DNA of 64,000 nucleotides, taken from JAAYLN01 sp964592855. GTDB taxonomy: Bacteria; Verrucomicrobiota; Kiritimatiellia; RFP12; JAAYLN01. Below the pieces are notes generated by a model. The model was not told the DNA's origin, ran no database searches, and saw only the letters and a list, made by a program, of their open reading frames with translations. Within the stretch, counting starts at the first letter, position 1. Each line of letters begins with the position of its first letter. Positions 42,980-53,045 of the stretch are shown piece after piece. Location: positions 3,144 to 67,143 of the forward strand of contig CAZQKI010000003.1 of assembly GCA_964592855.1 (NCBI GenBank), written 5' to 3'. The translations under genes and the position numbers were made by a program.

Positions 42980-44551
42980 TCAACGGAACATAATCAGTGT
43001 TCCGCGCGTCGGTGGCAGGCCGAAATACGTGTGGTTGCTCGCAGGTTCGTAATAGGCCCCGACACGCGCCCGTTGAACTTCGGTAAGGCCGGGGGCGATC
43101 CATGTCAGCTTTCCAGCAGTCTGGAGCGCGTTCAGTTGCGTGGTCTTGTTGCCGACCATCCGCAGACCCCAGCAGGCACGGATTGGATCGATCGGAGGCG
43201 CCATAAAACTCAGGCGCATCCGGCCCCCGTTAGTGACCGTCAGTGACCCGGTCATATCAATTCCCGAACAGACGCCATTGATCTGGTTGGTGATGACGGC
43301 AAAACCGGTGGTGTAGGGGTCTCCCAGCAGGAGATCGCCCGCCACGGTAAACAGCGTGTTGCTCAAGGACAGCAAAGCCGATCCGGCTCCCGTTGTTGCG
43401 TTCGCGCTCACGTTCATCTGCAGGCTGGTACAGGAGGCGCGCCCGGCGGGCAGATAGACCTTCCCGTGATTCGAGACCCCGCCGATCTTGACCTGGCCGT
43501 TCACGTCCAGCGCCGCCAGTGTCGCGTTTCTCAGATCGAGTGTTCCATAGCGATGGTGTCCGTTCACCGCGACGGCAGAGACCCGAAGCCCGCTTACATA
43601 GGCCTGGAAGGTCCCGATGCCCGGCCCGAGCGTCATTACCACAGGATCCAGCATCCCGTTTTCGGCGACCGAGAGCGTCCCGGCCCTCGTGGATTCGCTT
43701 CCCATCTTGAAGGTCACGTTTCCCGGAAAACCCTTGATGGTGTTGCCGCTGCCGTCGTGGCACCGGAACCCCCCGTAGGTGTAGCTGAAGGTATCTGCAA
43801 TCACCAGGTCCCTCAACAGCGAATTCGTGCCGAGGTCCAGAATGCCCGGCGAGGCGGAGCTCGTCCCTCCCATGCGCAATGACGTGAAGGTGAGGTTGGT
43901 GACGTTCGGATTCACCTTCAGCATTCCGGAGGCGTCGTTGACTCCCAGCCGGGTCGAAGGTGCCTGAAAGCGATTGGTAATCGATCCCGAAACAACGGTC
44001 GCCGTACTGACATCAAGCAACCCCTTGGCCGCACCCCAGCCTTGCGCATCCTGAACGCCGATATCAATTGCCGACACGTTAGCCAGATTGAACACGCCAC
44101 CCTGCACGATGAGACTCGCATCGACCGTCACGTTTCGATCCGTGCTTCTATAACCCAACCGGATGGCCGTGGGGGAGACGTTGCCGACCTTCAGCATGCC
44201 GGAGTTCTTCACCACGACTTGGACGGCGGGCTTGCGGTAAGACGCGCTGAGGTAGCCGCCGTTCAGGATCAGGCTGGCTCCGGGCGCGATCTGAAGCACG
44301 TAGGAAGCGGCGTTGGTGTTCTCGTAGTAGAGGCCGGCCACCGTATAGACCGTGTCGACGACGCTGGTTCCGACCTTGACGTCGTTGAACTGGGCCGATT
44401 GGGCCGCAGTAGGCTTGACATCTCCCACCCAGTTCACAGCGTTGGTCCAATGATGGCCGCCGCTGTCGTCGTCCCAGACAACGGCTTGAACAGGTCCGCC
44501 CATACACACGATCACCAGCCCGATTGCGACACATCTGATTCTGTCAGTCAT
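42980..44551 (-). CDS. Secreted beta-helix/autotransporter-passenger-like protein
   Basis: This 523-residue protein has a signal peptide (CVAIGLVIVCMGGPVQA) and then repeated short beta strands rich in Gly, Asn, Thr and Val: SGGHHWTNAVNWVGDVKPTAAQS, GASLILNGGYLSA, GMLKVGNVSP, GVFNLANVSAIDIG, GTLDLRNATLAAL. This is the pattern of secreted autotransporter-associated beta-strand repeats common in Verrucomicrobiota. No barrel or catalytic motif is visible. The in-frame region upstream of 44551 is antisense to the prepilin peptidase gene and is rejected; GGGAGGG precedes this ATG. Confidence 0.62.
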   Translation of the reverse strand: MTDRIRCVAIGLVIVCMGGPVQAVVWDDDSGGHHWTNAVNWVGDVKPTAAQSAQFNDVKVGTSVVDTVYTVAGLYYENTNAASYVLQIAPGASLILNGGYLSASYRKPAVQVVVKNSGMLKVGNVSPTAIRLGYRSTDRNVTVDASLIVQGGVFNLANVSAIDIGVQDAQGWGAAKGLLDVSTATVVSGSITNRFQAPSTRLGVNDASGMLKVNPNVTNLTFTSLRMGGTSSASPGILDLGTNSLLRDLVIADTFSYTYGGFRCHDGSGNTIKGFPGNVTFKMGSESTRAGTLSVAENGMLDPVVMTLGPGIGTFQAYVSGLRVSAVAVNGHHRYGTLDLRNATLAALDVNGQVKIGGVSNHGKVYLPAGRASCTSLQMNVSANATTGAGSALLSLSNTLFTVAGDLLLGDPYTTGFAVITNQINGVCSGIDMTGSLTVTNGGRMRLSFMAPPIDPIRACWGLRMVGNKTTQLNALQTAGKLTWIAPGLTEVQRARVGAYYEPASNHTYFGLPPTRGTLIMFR

Positions 44552-44595
44552 GATACCCTCCCGAGATGTTAAACACGCCTTGCATCCCCGCGCGC

Positions 44596-45534
44596 TCACG
44601 ACAACGCTTGTGCCGGGAGCAGCAGGCGGGCGTAGAGGTTGAAGAGCAACGGCCCCCAGAAAATCCAGATGACCGCGGCAGCGGCGATGAAGGGGCCGTA
44701 GGGGATGCGTCCCTGCAACTGGCGCTTGCCGGAGACGATCAGCGCGACGCCGACGATGGAGCCCAGGAAGGAACTGCAGATGATCGTGAAGAGGACGGCC
44801 TTCCATCCCAGGAAGGCGCCCACAGCCCCCATCAGCTTGACGTCGCCGAAGCCCATCGCCTCCTTGCGGAAGGCCAGCGAGCCCAGCGTGGCGATCAGCC
44901 AGAGCGAGCCGAATCCGACGCCGCAGCCGATCCCCGAACGCATCAGGGCCGTCAGCGGATCCAGCGTGTTGTGCATGAGCGGAACGAGCGGGCTGAGCGC
45001 CAGTCCGAGGATCATGCCGCCGATGGTGACGCGGTTGGGGAGAATGTAGTGCTCCAGGTCGACAAAGGTTCCCAGCAGCAGTCCGAAGAGGGCGAGCCAG
45101 TAGACGGGAACGAGCCAGTGGGTGCTGAGCGGCACGAGCTGGAGCAGGACGCCTCGCGTGGGGGCGGCCGCAAGCATGGCATCCGGCTTCCAGAGATTGG
45201 CCAGATCGGGCTGGAGCAGCGCCGAGGCGTATTGCATCCAGACGACGAGGAACAGCAGGGCGGTGAGCAGTTCGACCAGCAGGTAGCGGAAGGCGATGGG
45301 GGCCTGGCAATAGCGGCACTTGCCCCGCAGCAGGATCCAGCTGAGAACGGGCAGGTTCAGATACCAGGGGATGGGCCGCTCGCAGGAGCAGCAGCGGGAG
45401 CGTGGATGGATGACCGAAAGGCCCAGCGGGATCCGGTAGATGCAGACATTGAGAAAGCTCCCCATGCAGGCACCGAAAAAGGCGACAAAGGGCGTGCAGA
45501 TCAGGACGAGCGCGGCGAGATCGGTGTTAGACAT
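44596..45534 (-). CDS. pilD: Type IV prepilin peptidase/N-methyltransferase (GspO/PilD-like)
   Basis: This 312-residue membrane enzyme cleaves and methylates type IV pilins or type II secretion pseudopilins. It has the N-terminal cysteine-tetrad region (CCSCERPIPWY and GKCRYC), ACMGSFLNVCIYRIP, and the two catalytic aspartates in LGTFVDLEHYILPN and MGFGDVKLMGAVGAFLG, with about eight membrane helices. ATG 45534 starts MSNTDLAAL; an in-frame ATG at 45555 with a GGGAGTGGGA site is also possible. No pilin or secretion gene is adjacent in the window. Confidence 0.93.
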   Translation of the reverse strand: MSNTDLAALVLICTPFVAFFGACMGSFLNVCIYRIPLGLSVIHPRSRCCSCERPIPWYLNLPVLSWILLRGKCRYCQAPIAFRYLLVELLTALLFLVVWMQYASALLQPDLANLWKPDAMLAAAPTRGVLLQLVPLSTHWLVPVYWLALFGLLLGTFVDLEHYILPNRVTIGGMILGLALSPLVPLMHNTLDPLTALMRSGIGCGVGFGSLWLIATLGSLAFRKEAMGFGDVKLMGAVGAFLGWKAVLFTIICSSFLGSIVGVALIVSGKRQLQGRIPYGPFIAAAAVIWIFWGPLLFNLYARLLLPAQALS

Positions 45535-45609
45535 GGTTCTGTCCGTTATAAACATGCTGTTTCCCACTCCCGCTCACTCGCCGGATGTGGGTTGCGGGCT
45601 CCGCCCGCA

Positions 45610-48600
45610 CTAGTAGCGCAAGCCGAGTCCGGTACCCGGACTGACGTTCGGGATCAACCCCTGCTGCAGCATCGGAATGGCCAGCTGACGCAACTGCGGA
45701 TTGCCTTCGATGATCTGCAGGGCCTTCTCCTTGCCGAGCTCGATGGACTTGCGCAGCGCGGTCTGCGCGCGCGGGGTGTCGCCTTCGATGAGATAGAGCG
45801 TGGCCAGGTCGGTCCACGCCTGCCAGTCGCCGGGACGCTGCGCGAGGTAGCGTGAAAGCGGCGCAATCATCTTCTTGGATTCCTGTGCATTGGCATAGAT
45901 GCGCGCGATGTTCAGGAAGAGGTCGGCGGGCGCGTTTTCGGGGATGCTGGCCATCACGACATCGATCGCGCGGACGGCGCCGGCAGGAGACTTGAGGCTG
46001 TCGAGCATCATTCCGAGTTCGTAGGCTTCGCGGACGGTCAGCTTGGGATTGTCGAGGCACGGGAGCAGCAGGTGCGCGGCGGCATCGGCGTTACCCATGT
46101 CGCGGTACAGGCCGGCCAGTTCCGTGGCGACGGCGAATTCGGGAATCTGGCCGGGCTTGATCTGGCCGATCAGTTCGGCGATGCGCTTCTGCTTGTCACG
46201 AATATCGGTCACGAAATTCCGGAAGCCGAGGCCGCGGTCGTTGTTCGGATCGGCCTGGATGAAGAGGTCGATGATGTCGATGGCCTCGTCGTAGCGCTGC
46301 TGGCGGAGCAGCACCTCCTGCACCAGGCGGAAGTTGGCCTCGGGGCTGACGAAGTAAAGCAGGCGCGCTTCCTGGTAGGCGAGTTCGGCCTCGCGCAGGA
46401 GGCCGCGGGCGCCGTAAAGCCCGGCGATGGCGCTGCGCAGTTTGGAGAAGGATTTGAGCGCGACGACGTCGCGGCGGTAGCGGTCGTTGCGCGTGAGGCG
46501 GCGGACATACCAGTCCCAGAAGTCGAGGTCGTCACGAACGATGTTCGGCGTCAACGGGGCGGGGTCGTTGTTGATCTTCATGATCAGGCCGTGCGGGCTG
46601 AGATAGGGGTACATCCAGGGAATCACGTAGCTCTCCTCGATGTAGAAGGGGTGGCGGGCCTTGTTGTACCGGAAGATCATTTCGCAGAGGATGCCGTTGA
46701 TCTCCATGACCCCAAGGGCGCCGCTGACCTGGACGCGGCCGTTTTCGATGACGAGGTCGGCGTTTTTGGGGCGATTGCCGCTCTGGACCTCCTCGACGTA
46801 GATCTGGAAGGCGGAGGCGCTTTCGTCGGGGGTGGGGATCCAGATTCGGTCGCCGTAGAGGTCGCGCATGACGCTCATGTAGGTGTTGTCGGCGAGCGCG
46901 TTCTGGGTGATGAGGAAGACATCCTCGCGGACATGCGCGGAGTAAATCATGTAGGTGGGGACGAAGCGCCCGGGGTCGGTGCCGCCGAAGAAGACGGCGT
47001 TCGGTCCCATGGCCGGGGGATAGCCGGGGTTGGGCAGGGGCTCTTCGTCGGCATCCAGCTCTTCGGTGATGGCGTCGGCGCCGCGGAGCTGGAAGTTGCC
47101 GAACTGCCAGCCGTAGTCGTGTCCGTTCTGCTCGGCGCCGCCGAACTCGAAGATCATCCGCTCGTTGGTGTAGTTCTGGTGAATCGGGATGAGCGGCAGC
47201 GCGAGCGTGAGCACGATGGCGATTCCCATGGCGATGGCGGTGAATTGACGGCCGTGGCGGTCGGGTGCGCCAGCGTTCGAGTCCGGCGCGAAACGACGGG
47301 CCAGATTGGCGAGAAGCATGTCCAGTGTCGCCAGGGCGAAAACGAGGCCGTAGCCGATCCAGATGGCATAGAGTCCGTGTGACGAGATGAATTTGACCTT
47401 CTGGATGAAGGTGTCCTGGAGATCGCCCTTGGGGTTGGCCAGGACGATCAGGAGCACGCTCATCACCAGAAAGGCCGCCACGGTGGCGATGAGCCACTGT
47501 TGCGAGACATGATCGAGCGAGAAGTCGATGATCTCGCGCTTTCGCAGATGATAGTGGAACAGGATGATCGTGGCGGCGAGGATCAGCGTCAGCACGACGG
47601 CGAAGAACGAGAGGCCGGCGGTTGCGCTTGTGGATATCCGGCCCCACTGTTCGATGACCTGCATGCCCGTCAGGCCACCGCTCCGGGCCTGCTGGTAGAG
47701 GAGCACGGCCTGAATGACTTTGAAGAGGAAGGCGAGCACGAAGCCCAGCACGCCGATCAGCGTCAGGCCGACGGTCAGCCATTCCGACCGGTTGTCCGAC
47801 TGAAGGGTGCGGCGGATGACGCTGTCGCATTGTCCCAGCAGGAGCAGGAGCCCCCCCACGCCGCCGATGAGGAGAATGCCTGCGATGAGGAGCTTGTCGA
47901 TGCGCGAGGCGTCAAAAATGTGTTCGATGCTCCCCAGATGGCCGAGGAGCACGAATCCGATGGAGACTATCAAAAGGGCCAGCGACGCGTGCAGCGGACG
48001 GACGTTGGCCGACAGCGTCAAGATGCCACCCGCCAGAAGGAGGAGCAGGGCCAGCCCCTTGAGCAGGCCGGCCAGCTGGTCGGAGACGGCGGCGGCGGCA
48101 ACCCAGTGGTCGACGCTCCAAAGCAGGCAGGCCACCCCGAGCGTGACGATCCCGGCGAGCAGACGCGTTGTATTGAGCGAAGTCCGGTCCCCTCTTGAGC
48201 GCACTTGCCAGGCGGCAAAGGGGAGAAAGCCGAGCGGGGCCATCAGCAGGGTGAATTGCACGCGCAAGTCGGTGAAGTAGCCGCCCAGCTGCTGGAGAAA
48301 ACGGGGGGCGAAGAGGTTGGTCGGGGCGATCTTCTCGTACTGGCCGCGGGTGAGCGCGTGCTTGAAGCCCTCCCACGTCCGCGGATAGCCCCAGTTCATC
48401 GGGGGATTGCGGAGGTCCGAGACGATCGGCATGTAGATGTAGAAGGAAACGCCGAGTTCCGCCCCGACGACCGTCATGGCGACATTGCGTCCGTTCGGGA
48501 GCGTCAGCCAGGCCATGGCCAGGAAGACGAAGTTCAGCGCAGCGGGGACCCAGAACCACCAGGTGGAGGGATGCGTCAGCCCCAGCAGCGCACCCTGGCG

Positions 48601-49983
48601 GAGCAGTCCGTAGAGGGCCGCTTCGACGGCCACGGTGGCCGCCGCGAAGTAGATCCCCTTGGGCGTCGTCAGGCTCAGGGCGACGAGAAGGGCCAAGGCG
48701 AGCCCCACCAGCCCCAGATAGGGCGTCCAGACGAAGAGTTTCTGTCCCTCCTGGAGCATCGGTGCCGACGCGATGCCGATGTTTCCGGCGACGCCCAGCA
48801 CGATCACGACGATGGCGCCGACGGCGGCCAGCGGGCCCCACTTGAAGGGGTCGTCCCAGCGCTCGCTGCCGAAAACGGCGCCCAGGCAGGAGATGCCGAT
48901 GGCCGCCAGCACCAGTGCGGCGAGGGTGATGTAGATTGAAGGGGCGACGAGCGGTGCCGAAAGCGTGCTCGAAACGGCGCCATTGGCGCTGAGCAGGTTG
49001 GCGAAGACGAGCAGGAGGCAACTGAGGGCGAAGCCGCCGCCCAGGATGCTCACGCCTGCTTGCCGGTGGTGCTGCGCCGACGCGAAGCGCTTCCGGAGAC
49101 CCGGCCAGCAGCAGGCGAGGATCAAGACGACGCCGAAGAGCGCCGCCGAGGCCAAGCAGAGCGCCGTGTTGGGCAGCTTCATTTCGCCGAGGAGCGGCGG
49201 GTGTTTGCCAAAGCCGGGCACGGGGTTCATGGCGCCTAGCTTGAGCACGAGCGCCGTCAGCAGGAAGGGGATGCCGACGAGCAGGAAGTCGCGGAACAGG
49301 GCGATGTTGCGGAGGAAAATCACGACGACGAGCGGCAGCGCGGCCAGCAGCAGCACCTGATAGTTGGTCAGGCCGAGGCCGAAGACAAAGGCCGTGATCC
49401 AGAGAAGCTTGTCGGATGGCTGGCGCATCCAGCGGTAGGTGAGCAGCATGACCAGCATCAGGAAGAAGGCACCGAGCGCGTAGACCTCGACGATCGTCGA
49501 CTGCGACCACATGACCGGGCTGAATGCGAAGGCCAGGCTCCCTGCCACGCCCCCCGCCCAGCAGAGGATGTCTTCGCGGGAGCCATGGATGTTGTGCAGC
49601 GTCGTGCGGGTGTCGCGGAGCATGTCCGATGCGGAACGCGTGATCAGCAACGCGGTGCAGCCTGCCGCCAGCGCGCCGAAAAAGGCGGAGGCGAGGGCGA
49701 TGCTCCAGGCCGGAGTGGGCTGGCCGCGGAAGGTGACAAAGCTGAAGATTCGGGCGAAAAGCCAGGAGCACATCGTCCAGATGGGATATCCGGGGGGATG
49801 CGGCACCCCGAGATAATCGCCCGCCACCGCCAATTCGCCGGAATCTTCGAGCGTGACCGAAGGCCCAAGCGTGAAGAAATAGACGGCGAAGGAGATCAGC
49901 GTCGCGGTCCAGAAGGCCGACCAGTCGATTCTACGGAAAAAGCTCCCGGAATGGGTCTTCTTGGTGAGGTCTATCGCATCCAT
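45610..49983 (-). CDS. DUF2723 multi-spanning membrane protein with C-terminal TPR-like region
   Basis: This 1,457-residue protein has an N-terminal DUF2723/glycosyltransferase-like domain of the protein O-mannosyltransferase type (SAFWTATLISFAVYFFTLGPSVTLEDSGELAVAGDYLGVPHPPGYPIW, where E-D-SGELA and the following segment are the signature). It has some 20 membrane segments to about residue 920, an outside domain (QNYTNERMIFEFGGAEQNGHDYGWQFGNFQLRG) and a C-terminal TPR-like stretch from about 1190 (EAELAYQEARLLYFVSPEANFRLVQEVLLRQQRYDEAIDIIDLFIQ). It may transfer sugars from lipid carriers to extracytoplasmic proteins. An ATG 24 bases earlier is possible; GAGGA favours 49983. Confidence 0.85.
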   Translation of the reverse strand: MDAIDLTKKTHSGSFFRRIDWSAFWTATLISFAVYFFTLGPSVTLEDSGELAVAGDYLGVPHPPGYPIWTMCSWLFARIFSFVTFRGQPTPAWSIALASAFFGALAAGCTALLITRSASDMLRDTRTTLHNIHGSREDILCWAGGVAGSLAFAFSPVMWSQSTIVEVYALGAFFLMLVMLLTYRWMRQPSDKLLWITAFVFGLGLTNYQVLLLAALPLVVVIFLRNIALFRDFLLVGIPFLLTALVLKLGAMNPVPGFGKHPPLLGEMKLPNTALCLASAALFGVVLILACCWPGLRKRFASAQHHRQAGVSILGGGFALSCLLLVFANLLSANGAVSSTLSAPLVAPSIYITLAALVLAAIGISCLGAVFGSERWDDPFKWGPLAAVGAIVVIVLGVAGNIGIASAPMLQEGQKLFVWTPYLGLVGLALALLVALSLTTPKGIYFAAATVAVEAALYGLLRQGALLGLTHPSTWWFWVPAALNFVFLAMAWLTLPNGRNVAMTVVGAELGVSFYIYMPIVSDLRNPPMNWGYPRTWEGFKHALTRGQYEKIAPTNLFAPRFLQQLGGYFTDLRVQFTLLMAPLGFLPFAAWQVRSRGDRTSLNTTRLLAGIVTLGVACLLWSVDHWVAAAAVSDQLAGLLKGLALLLLLAGGILTLSANVRPLHASLALLIVSIGFVLLGHLGSIEHIFDASRIDKLLIAGILLIGGVGGLLLLLGQCDSVIRRTLQSDNRSEWLTVGLTLIGVLGFVLAFLFKVIQAVLLYQQARSGGLTGMQVIEQWGRISTSATAGLSFFAVVLTLILAATIILFHYHLRKREIIDFSLDHVSQQWLIATVAAFLVMSVLLIVLANPKGDLQDTFIQKVKFISSHGLYAIWIGYGLVFALATLDMLLANLARRFAPDSNAGAPDRHGRQFTAIAMGIAIVLTLALPLIPIHQNYTNERMIFEFGGAEQNGHDYGWQFGNFQLRGADAITEELDADEEPLPNPGYPPAMGPNAVFFGGTDPGRFVPTYMIYSAHVREDVFLITQNALADNTYMSVMRDLYGDRIWIPTPDESASAFQIYVEEVQSGNRPKNADLVIENGRVQVSGALGVMEINGILCEMIFRYNKARHPFYIEESYVIPWMYPYLSPHGLIMKINNDPAPLTPNIVRDDLDFWDWYVRRLTRNDRYRRDVVALKSFSKLRSAIAGLYGARGLLREAELAYQEARLLYFVSPEANFRLVQEVLLRQQRYDEAIDIIDLFIQADPNNDRGLGFRNFVTDIRDKQKRIAELIGQIKPGQIPEFAVATELAGLYRDMGNADAAAHLLLPCLDNPKLTVREAYELGMMLDSLKSPAGAVRAIDVVMASIPENAPADLFLNIARIYANAQESKKMIAPLSRYLAQRPGDWQAWTDLATLYLIEGDTPRAQTALRKSIELGKEKALQIIEGNPQLRQLAIPMLQQGLIPNVSPGTGLGLRY

Positions 49984-50134
49984 GTATTCGGAATCCTCAG
50001 CGGTCATAAAACATTAGAAACCAAAAGTATACAAGGCGCTTTGCCGCGCGGCAAGCACGGATGCCGCTGCGTGAAACGTGAGGCTTGAAACGTGAGGCGT
50101 GAAACGTGAAACGTGAATCGTGGGGCGTGAAACG

Positions 50135-50434
50135 TCATGCCGGGCGCAGCTTGCGGACCGCCACGGAGACGCGAAGCGACGTGGCGATCGGAAAAAAGGC
50201 CTTCATGTGCGGGGCCTCCATATGGGCCCTGAGATGGGCGTCGCTTTCCCACTGCTCGATCAGCGTGAAGCAATCGGGGTCGGGTGGCAGCGTGCCCCCT
50301 TCGATGTCCGCGCAGAGCTGGTACTGGATGCACCCGGCCTCGGCAAGGACGGAGGGACGCGTTTTGTTGAACAGTTCCAGAAAGGCCTGACGGCATCCGG
50401 GCTTGATCTGCATGGTGACGACGAGATGAATCAT
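50135..50434 (-). CDS. Antibiotic-biosynthesis-monooxygenase (ABM/YgiN-like) domain protein
   Basis: This 99-residue protein has the ABM ferredoxin-like fold: LVVTMQIKPGCRQAFLELFNKTRPSVLAEAGCIQYQLCAD, then CFTLIEQWESDAHLRAHMEAPHMKAF, the last with the family's EQW-S-A-L-x-H-H/F-like pattern. Such proteins oxidise quinones or act as peroxide-responsive enzymes; the substrate is unknown. The AGGAG seven bases before 50434 identifies the start; the longer reading frame lacks one. It lies downstream of a UroD-like gene but with a 66-base gap. Confidence 0.8.
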   Translation of the reverse strand: MIHLVVTMQIKPGCRQAFLELFNKTRPSVLAEAGCIQYQLCADIEGGTLPPDPDCFTLIEQWESDAHLRAHMEAPHMKAFFPIATSLRVSVAVRKLRPA

Positions 50435-50500
50435 GGTTTTCTCCTGATGAGGCTCAAGCTTACACAATCGGACGGGACGGGGCAATAGTGCTGTGCGTCC

Positions 50501-51679
50501 CTAAAGCCCGCATTTAACGGGCGCCTCGCGATAGAATCGGAACCCTTCGATCAGGGTCTTCATGTTGTCCAGCGGCACACCGGGTGCGATGGAACTGGAG
50601 CAGCCGAGCATCAGTCCGACCTTGGGACCCTTCGCCACCAGCCAGTCCATCTCGCGGCGGACATCGGCGGGCGTTCCGTGCGGCAGGGTGGTGGTGACCG
50701 AGACGCCGGCGATGATGAACAGACCGTCGCCGTCACGGGTCTTCATTCTGCAGATCTTCTCGTAGTCCATGCCGTCCTCGTACTGAAAGCCCTGGAATCC
50801 GCCCAGGCCGCATTCGAGCAGGCGCGGCACCATCGCCATCAGGTTGCCGTCGCAATGCCAGATCAGCCGGATGCCGGCATCGAGCAGCGGCTGGATCGAG
50901 CGGGCGAAATGGGGAAACCAGAGCCGGTCCAGCGTCTTCACATCGACCAGCGTGCCGCGCGAGTCGGCCATGTCGTGGTCCAGCCGCAGCAGCCTGGGCA
51001 GTCCCCCTTCAATGATCGCCCGCGCGGCGATGCGGTTCAAAACCACGGCCAGGTCGGCGTTGAGCCGGAAACCGCGCTCGATGACCTCGGGGTAGAGCGC
51101 ATAGGCCATGAAGTAGTTGGCGTAGCCGTAAAGGCCATACATGAACCCCGGAAAATTAAAAAATCCGCCATAGGGCCCTTTGAGCATGTTCATCCCGAAG
51201 AGTTCCTGCACCTTGACTTCGCCGCTGATGCGCTGCCGCACCTCCGCGTCGGCGTTGGCCTCGCACTCGCGCTTCCGCCGCTCCCATGCCGGAAAGACGA
51301 ACTGCTCCATGTGCGACACCGCCGCCTCGGGCGAGTCGATCACCAGCCCGTCGCGCACGAGTGCTTCGGCCCCGGTTGTGGCGCCGCGAACGGTATCCGA
51401 CCCGAAGCCCTGGTCCCGCATGCTCAGCGGATTCTCGGGGATCCACTGGTCGATGAAGCAGACGCCGGACGCGAGCGAGAATTCGCGGTAGACGCGAACC
51501 GGCTCCTTTTCATAGCTGCCCGGCGGGTTGCCGGAGAGCGCTTCCAGATGCGACCACTGCATGTCGTTCAGGATCCAAGAGGGAATTCCCCGGGTCGGAC
51601 GGAGGGCGATGGTGTCCAGCGCCAGTTGCGCGTTGCCGTGCCATTGGTTGGCGAAGGCGCGGAAATCGGTGGGCTCCAT
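50501..51679 (-). CDS. Uroporphyrinogen decarboxylase-like (URO-D/corrinoid methyltransferase-like) protein
   Basis: This 392-residue protein has a TIM barrel related to uroporphyrinogen decarboxylase and to methyltransferases (MtaA/MtbA-like). Visible elements are GPYGGFFNFPGFMYG, LLRLDHDMADSRGTLVD, IRLIWHCDGNLMAMVPRLLECGLGGFQGF and a C-terminal GLMLGCSSSIAPGVPLDNM. The H-C-D-G-N motif is the family's metal/ligand motif. In this bacterial group such proteins are often next to sugar oxidoreductases and may be demethylating or of unknown specificity; true heme synthesis is unlikely here. AAGAGGTAA precedes the ATG. It follows a Gfo/Idh/MocA gene by 67 bases. Confidence 0.75.
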   Translation of the reverse strand: MEPTDFRAFANQWHGNAQLALDTIALRPTRGIPSWILNDMQWSHLEALSGNPPGSYEKEPVRVYREFSLASGVCFIDQWIPENPLSMRDQGFGSDTVRGATTGAEALVRDGLVIDSPEAAVSHMEQFVFPAWERRKRECEANADAEVRQRISGEVKVQELFGMNMLKGPYGGFFNFPGFMYGLYGYANYFMAYALYPEVIERGFRLNADLAVVLNRIAARAIIEGGLPRLLRLDHDMADSRGTLVDVKTLDRLWFPHFARSIQPLLDAGIRLIWHCDGNLMAMVPRLLECGLGGFQGFQYEDGMDYEKICRMKTRDGDGLFIIAGVSVTTTLPHGTPADVRREMDWLVAKGPKVGLMLGCSSSIAPGVPLDNMKTLIEGFRFYREAPVKCGL

Positions 51680-51746
51680 GGGGTGCGTTACCTCTTTCGA
51701 ATGGGTCGGATCGGTCGGATCGGTCGGATCCGCCTGATCCGCCAAG

Positions 51747-53024
51747 TCACTTTCCGGTGTAGCCCTGCTTCTTCCACTGCTTCCGGGCGTTCGCGAGCGC
51801 CTGGGCCGGAGGCTTGACCTCGCCCAAAATGCTGGGCGGGGGCTGGTCGGGCGCCAGCGCGGCCTGCGCCGGGAAGGGCGACCAGTGATCATCCTGATAT
51901 TCGCGCCGGATGACCTCGGAGCTGAAGTCGGGCACGTCAAATGGCGCGCCGTCCACCAGCGCGCTCTTCCAGGCCAGGATGCCGACGCTGCTCATCGCCA
52001 CGCCGCGGTAGACGTCGAGATAGGGCGGCGTGCCGGAGCGGATCGCATTGGCGAACGCGAAGTTCGTCCAGAAATCGCCGCCGCCGTGCCCGGCCCGGGA
52101 GGCGAGATCGCCATGCTCGGGCCAGTCGGGCGCATAGGTGCGCTCGACGGGCTGGCCCGGCGCGCGCTGCCAGTGGTCGTGCCAGACACGCACCTGGCCG
52201 GGGCCGAAGTAGCCCGGCCCGCGGGTGGTCTCCATGGCCCCCTTGTCCCCCTGCACCCGCGTCCAGTTGCTGTGCCCGGGCAACATCAGCCCGAAGATGC
52301 GGAAGACGGCGCCGTTGTCCATGCGGCAGAGGATCACGGAGCCGGGGTCGGCCACGCGCGCAGTCTCCGCGTCCACCTCGCGGCGGGCGATGGAAAGACC
52401 GTTCACCGTCACGGGCATGCGGTCGGTGATCATCATCAGCGGCGCCAGGGCGTGGGTGCAATAGTAAGTCGACGGGAGCCAGTTGCGCCAGTGATTCACG
52501 CCCGGCGAGATTCGGAGCCGGTCGGTCGGGGCCATCGGGTGGTTGTATTCGCCCTCGGCGTAGGTGACCTCGCCGATTTCGCCCGTCTGGTAGAGTCGGC
52601 GCATCTCCAGATGGAACTGCGTGTAGGGGTAGTTCTCGGCCAGCATGTAGGTCTTGCCGCTCTTCTCGACGGCGCGGCAGAGAGCCACCCCCTCGGCGAG
52701 CGTTCCGTTGCACGAGGTTTCGCTCATCACATGCTTGCCGGCCGCCAGGGCCTTGATGGCGAAAGGGGCGTGCTCGTTGAAGTAGTTGGCCAGAACCACG
52801 GCGTCCATGTCGTGCTCGAGAAACTTGTCGTAGTCGGTGTACGTGGCCACACCGAAGCGCTTGCCCGCTTCGACCAGCTTCTCCTCCCAGGTGTCGCACA
52901 GGGCCACCAGTTTCATCCCGACCAGGTCGGTCGCTCCCGAGGCAAAACTCTGGCCACGCCCCACGCCGATCACGCCCACGCGGATCGTCTTTTGACGCTT
53001 CGTTGTCTTCGTTGTCGTTGTCAT
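51747..53024 (-). CDS. Gfo/Idh/MocA-family oxidoreductase
   Basis: This 425-residue protein has an N-terminal Rossmann fold (IRVGVIGVGRGQSFA) and a C-terminal alpha/beta domain typical of NAD(P)-dependent sugar dehydrogenases. AGKHVMSETSCNGTLAEG includes the EKP-like catalytic motif region, here SETS where most members have EKP, so catalysis may differ. It likely oxidises a sugar or inositol. The N-terminal TTTTKTTKRQK is extra. GGGGAGAA precedes ATG 53024. It heads a minus-strand group with the UroD-like and ABM genes. The scaffold gap lies directly upstream. Confidence 0.85.
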   Translation of the reverse strand: MTTTTKTTKRQKTIRVGVIGVGRGQSFASGATDLVGMKLVALCDTWEEKLVEAGKRFGVATYTDYDKFLEHDMDAVVLANYFNEHAPFAIKALAAGKHVMSETSCNGTLAEGVALCRAVEKSGKTYMLAENYPYTQFHLEMRRLYQTGEIGEVTYAEGEYNHPMAPTDRLRISPGVNHWRNWLPSTYYCTHALAPLMMITDRMPVTVNGLSIARREVDAETARVADPGSVILCRMDNGAVFRIFGLMLPGHSNWTRVQGDKGAMETTRGPGYFGPGQVRVWHDHWQRAPGQPVERTYAPDWPEHGDLASRAGHGGGDFWTNFAFANAIRSGTPPYLDVYRGVAMSSVGILAWKSALVDGAPFDVPDFSSEVIRREYQDDHWSPFPAQAALAPDQPPPSILGEVKPPAQALANARKQWKKQGYTGK

Positions 53025-53045
53025 TGCGATTCTCCCCAGCTCCCA

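Noticed and set aside
44552..45319. N-terminal extension of the beta-helix-like gene across the prepilin peptidase region
   Set aside because: The added 256 residues are Arg/Pro/Ala/His-rich antisense-like sequence and overlap a well-supported prepilin peptidase gene; the signal peptide and GGGAGGG site are at 44551.
51704..51730. GGTCGGATC tandem triplicate before the UroD-like gene
   Set aside because: Only 27 bases of a simple 9-base unit in a 67-base gap; likely replication slippage. No pairing with other features.
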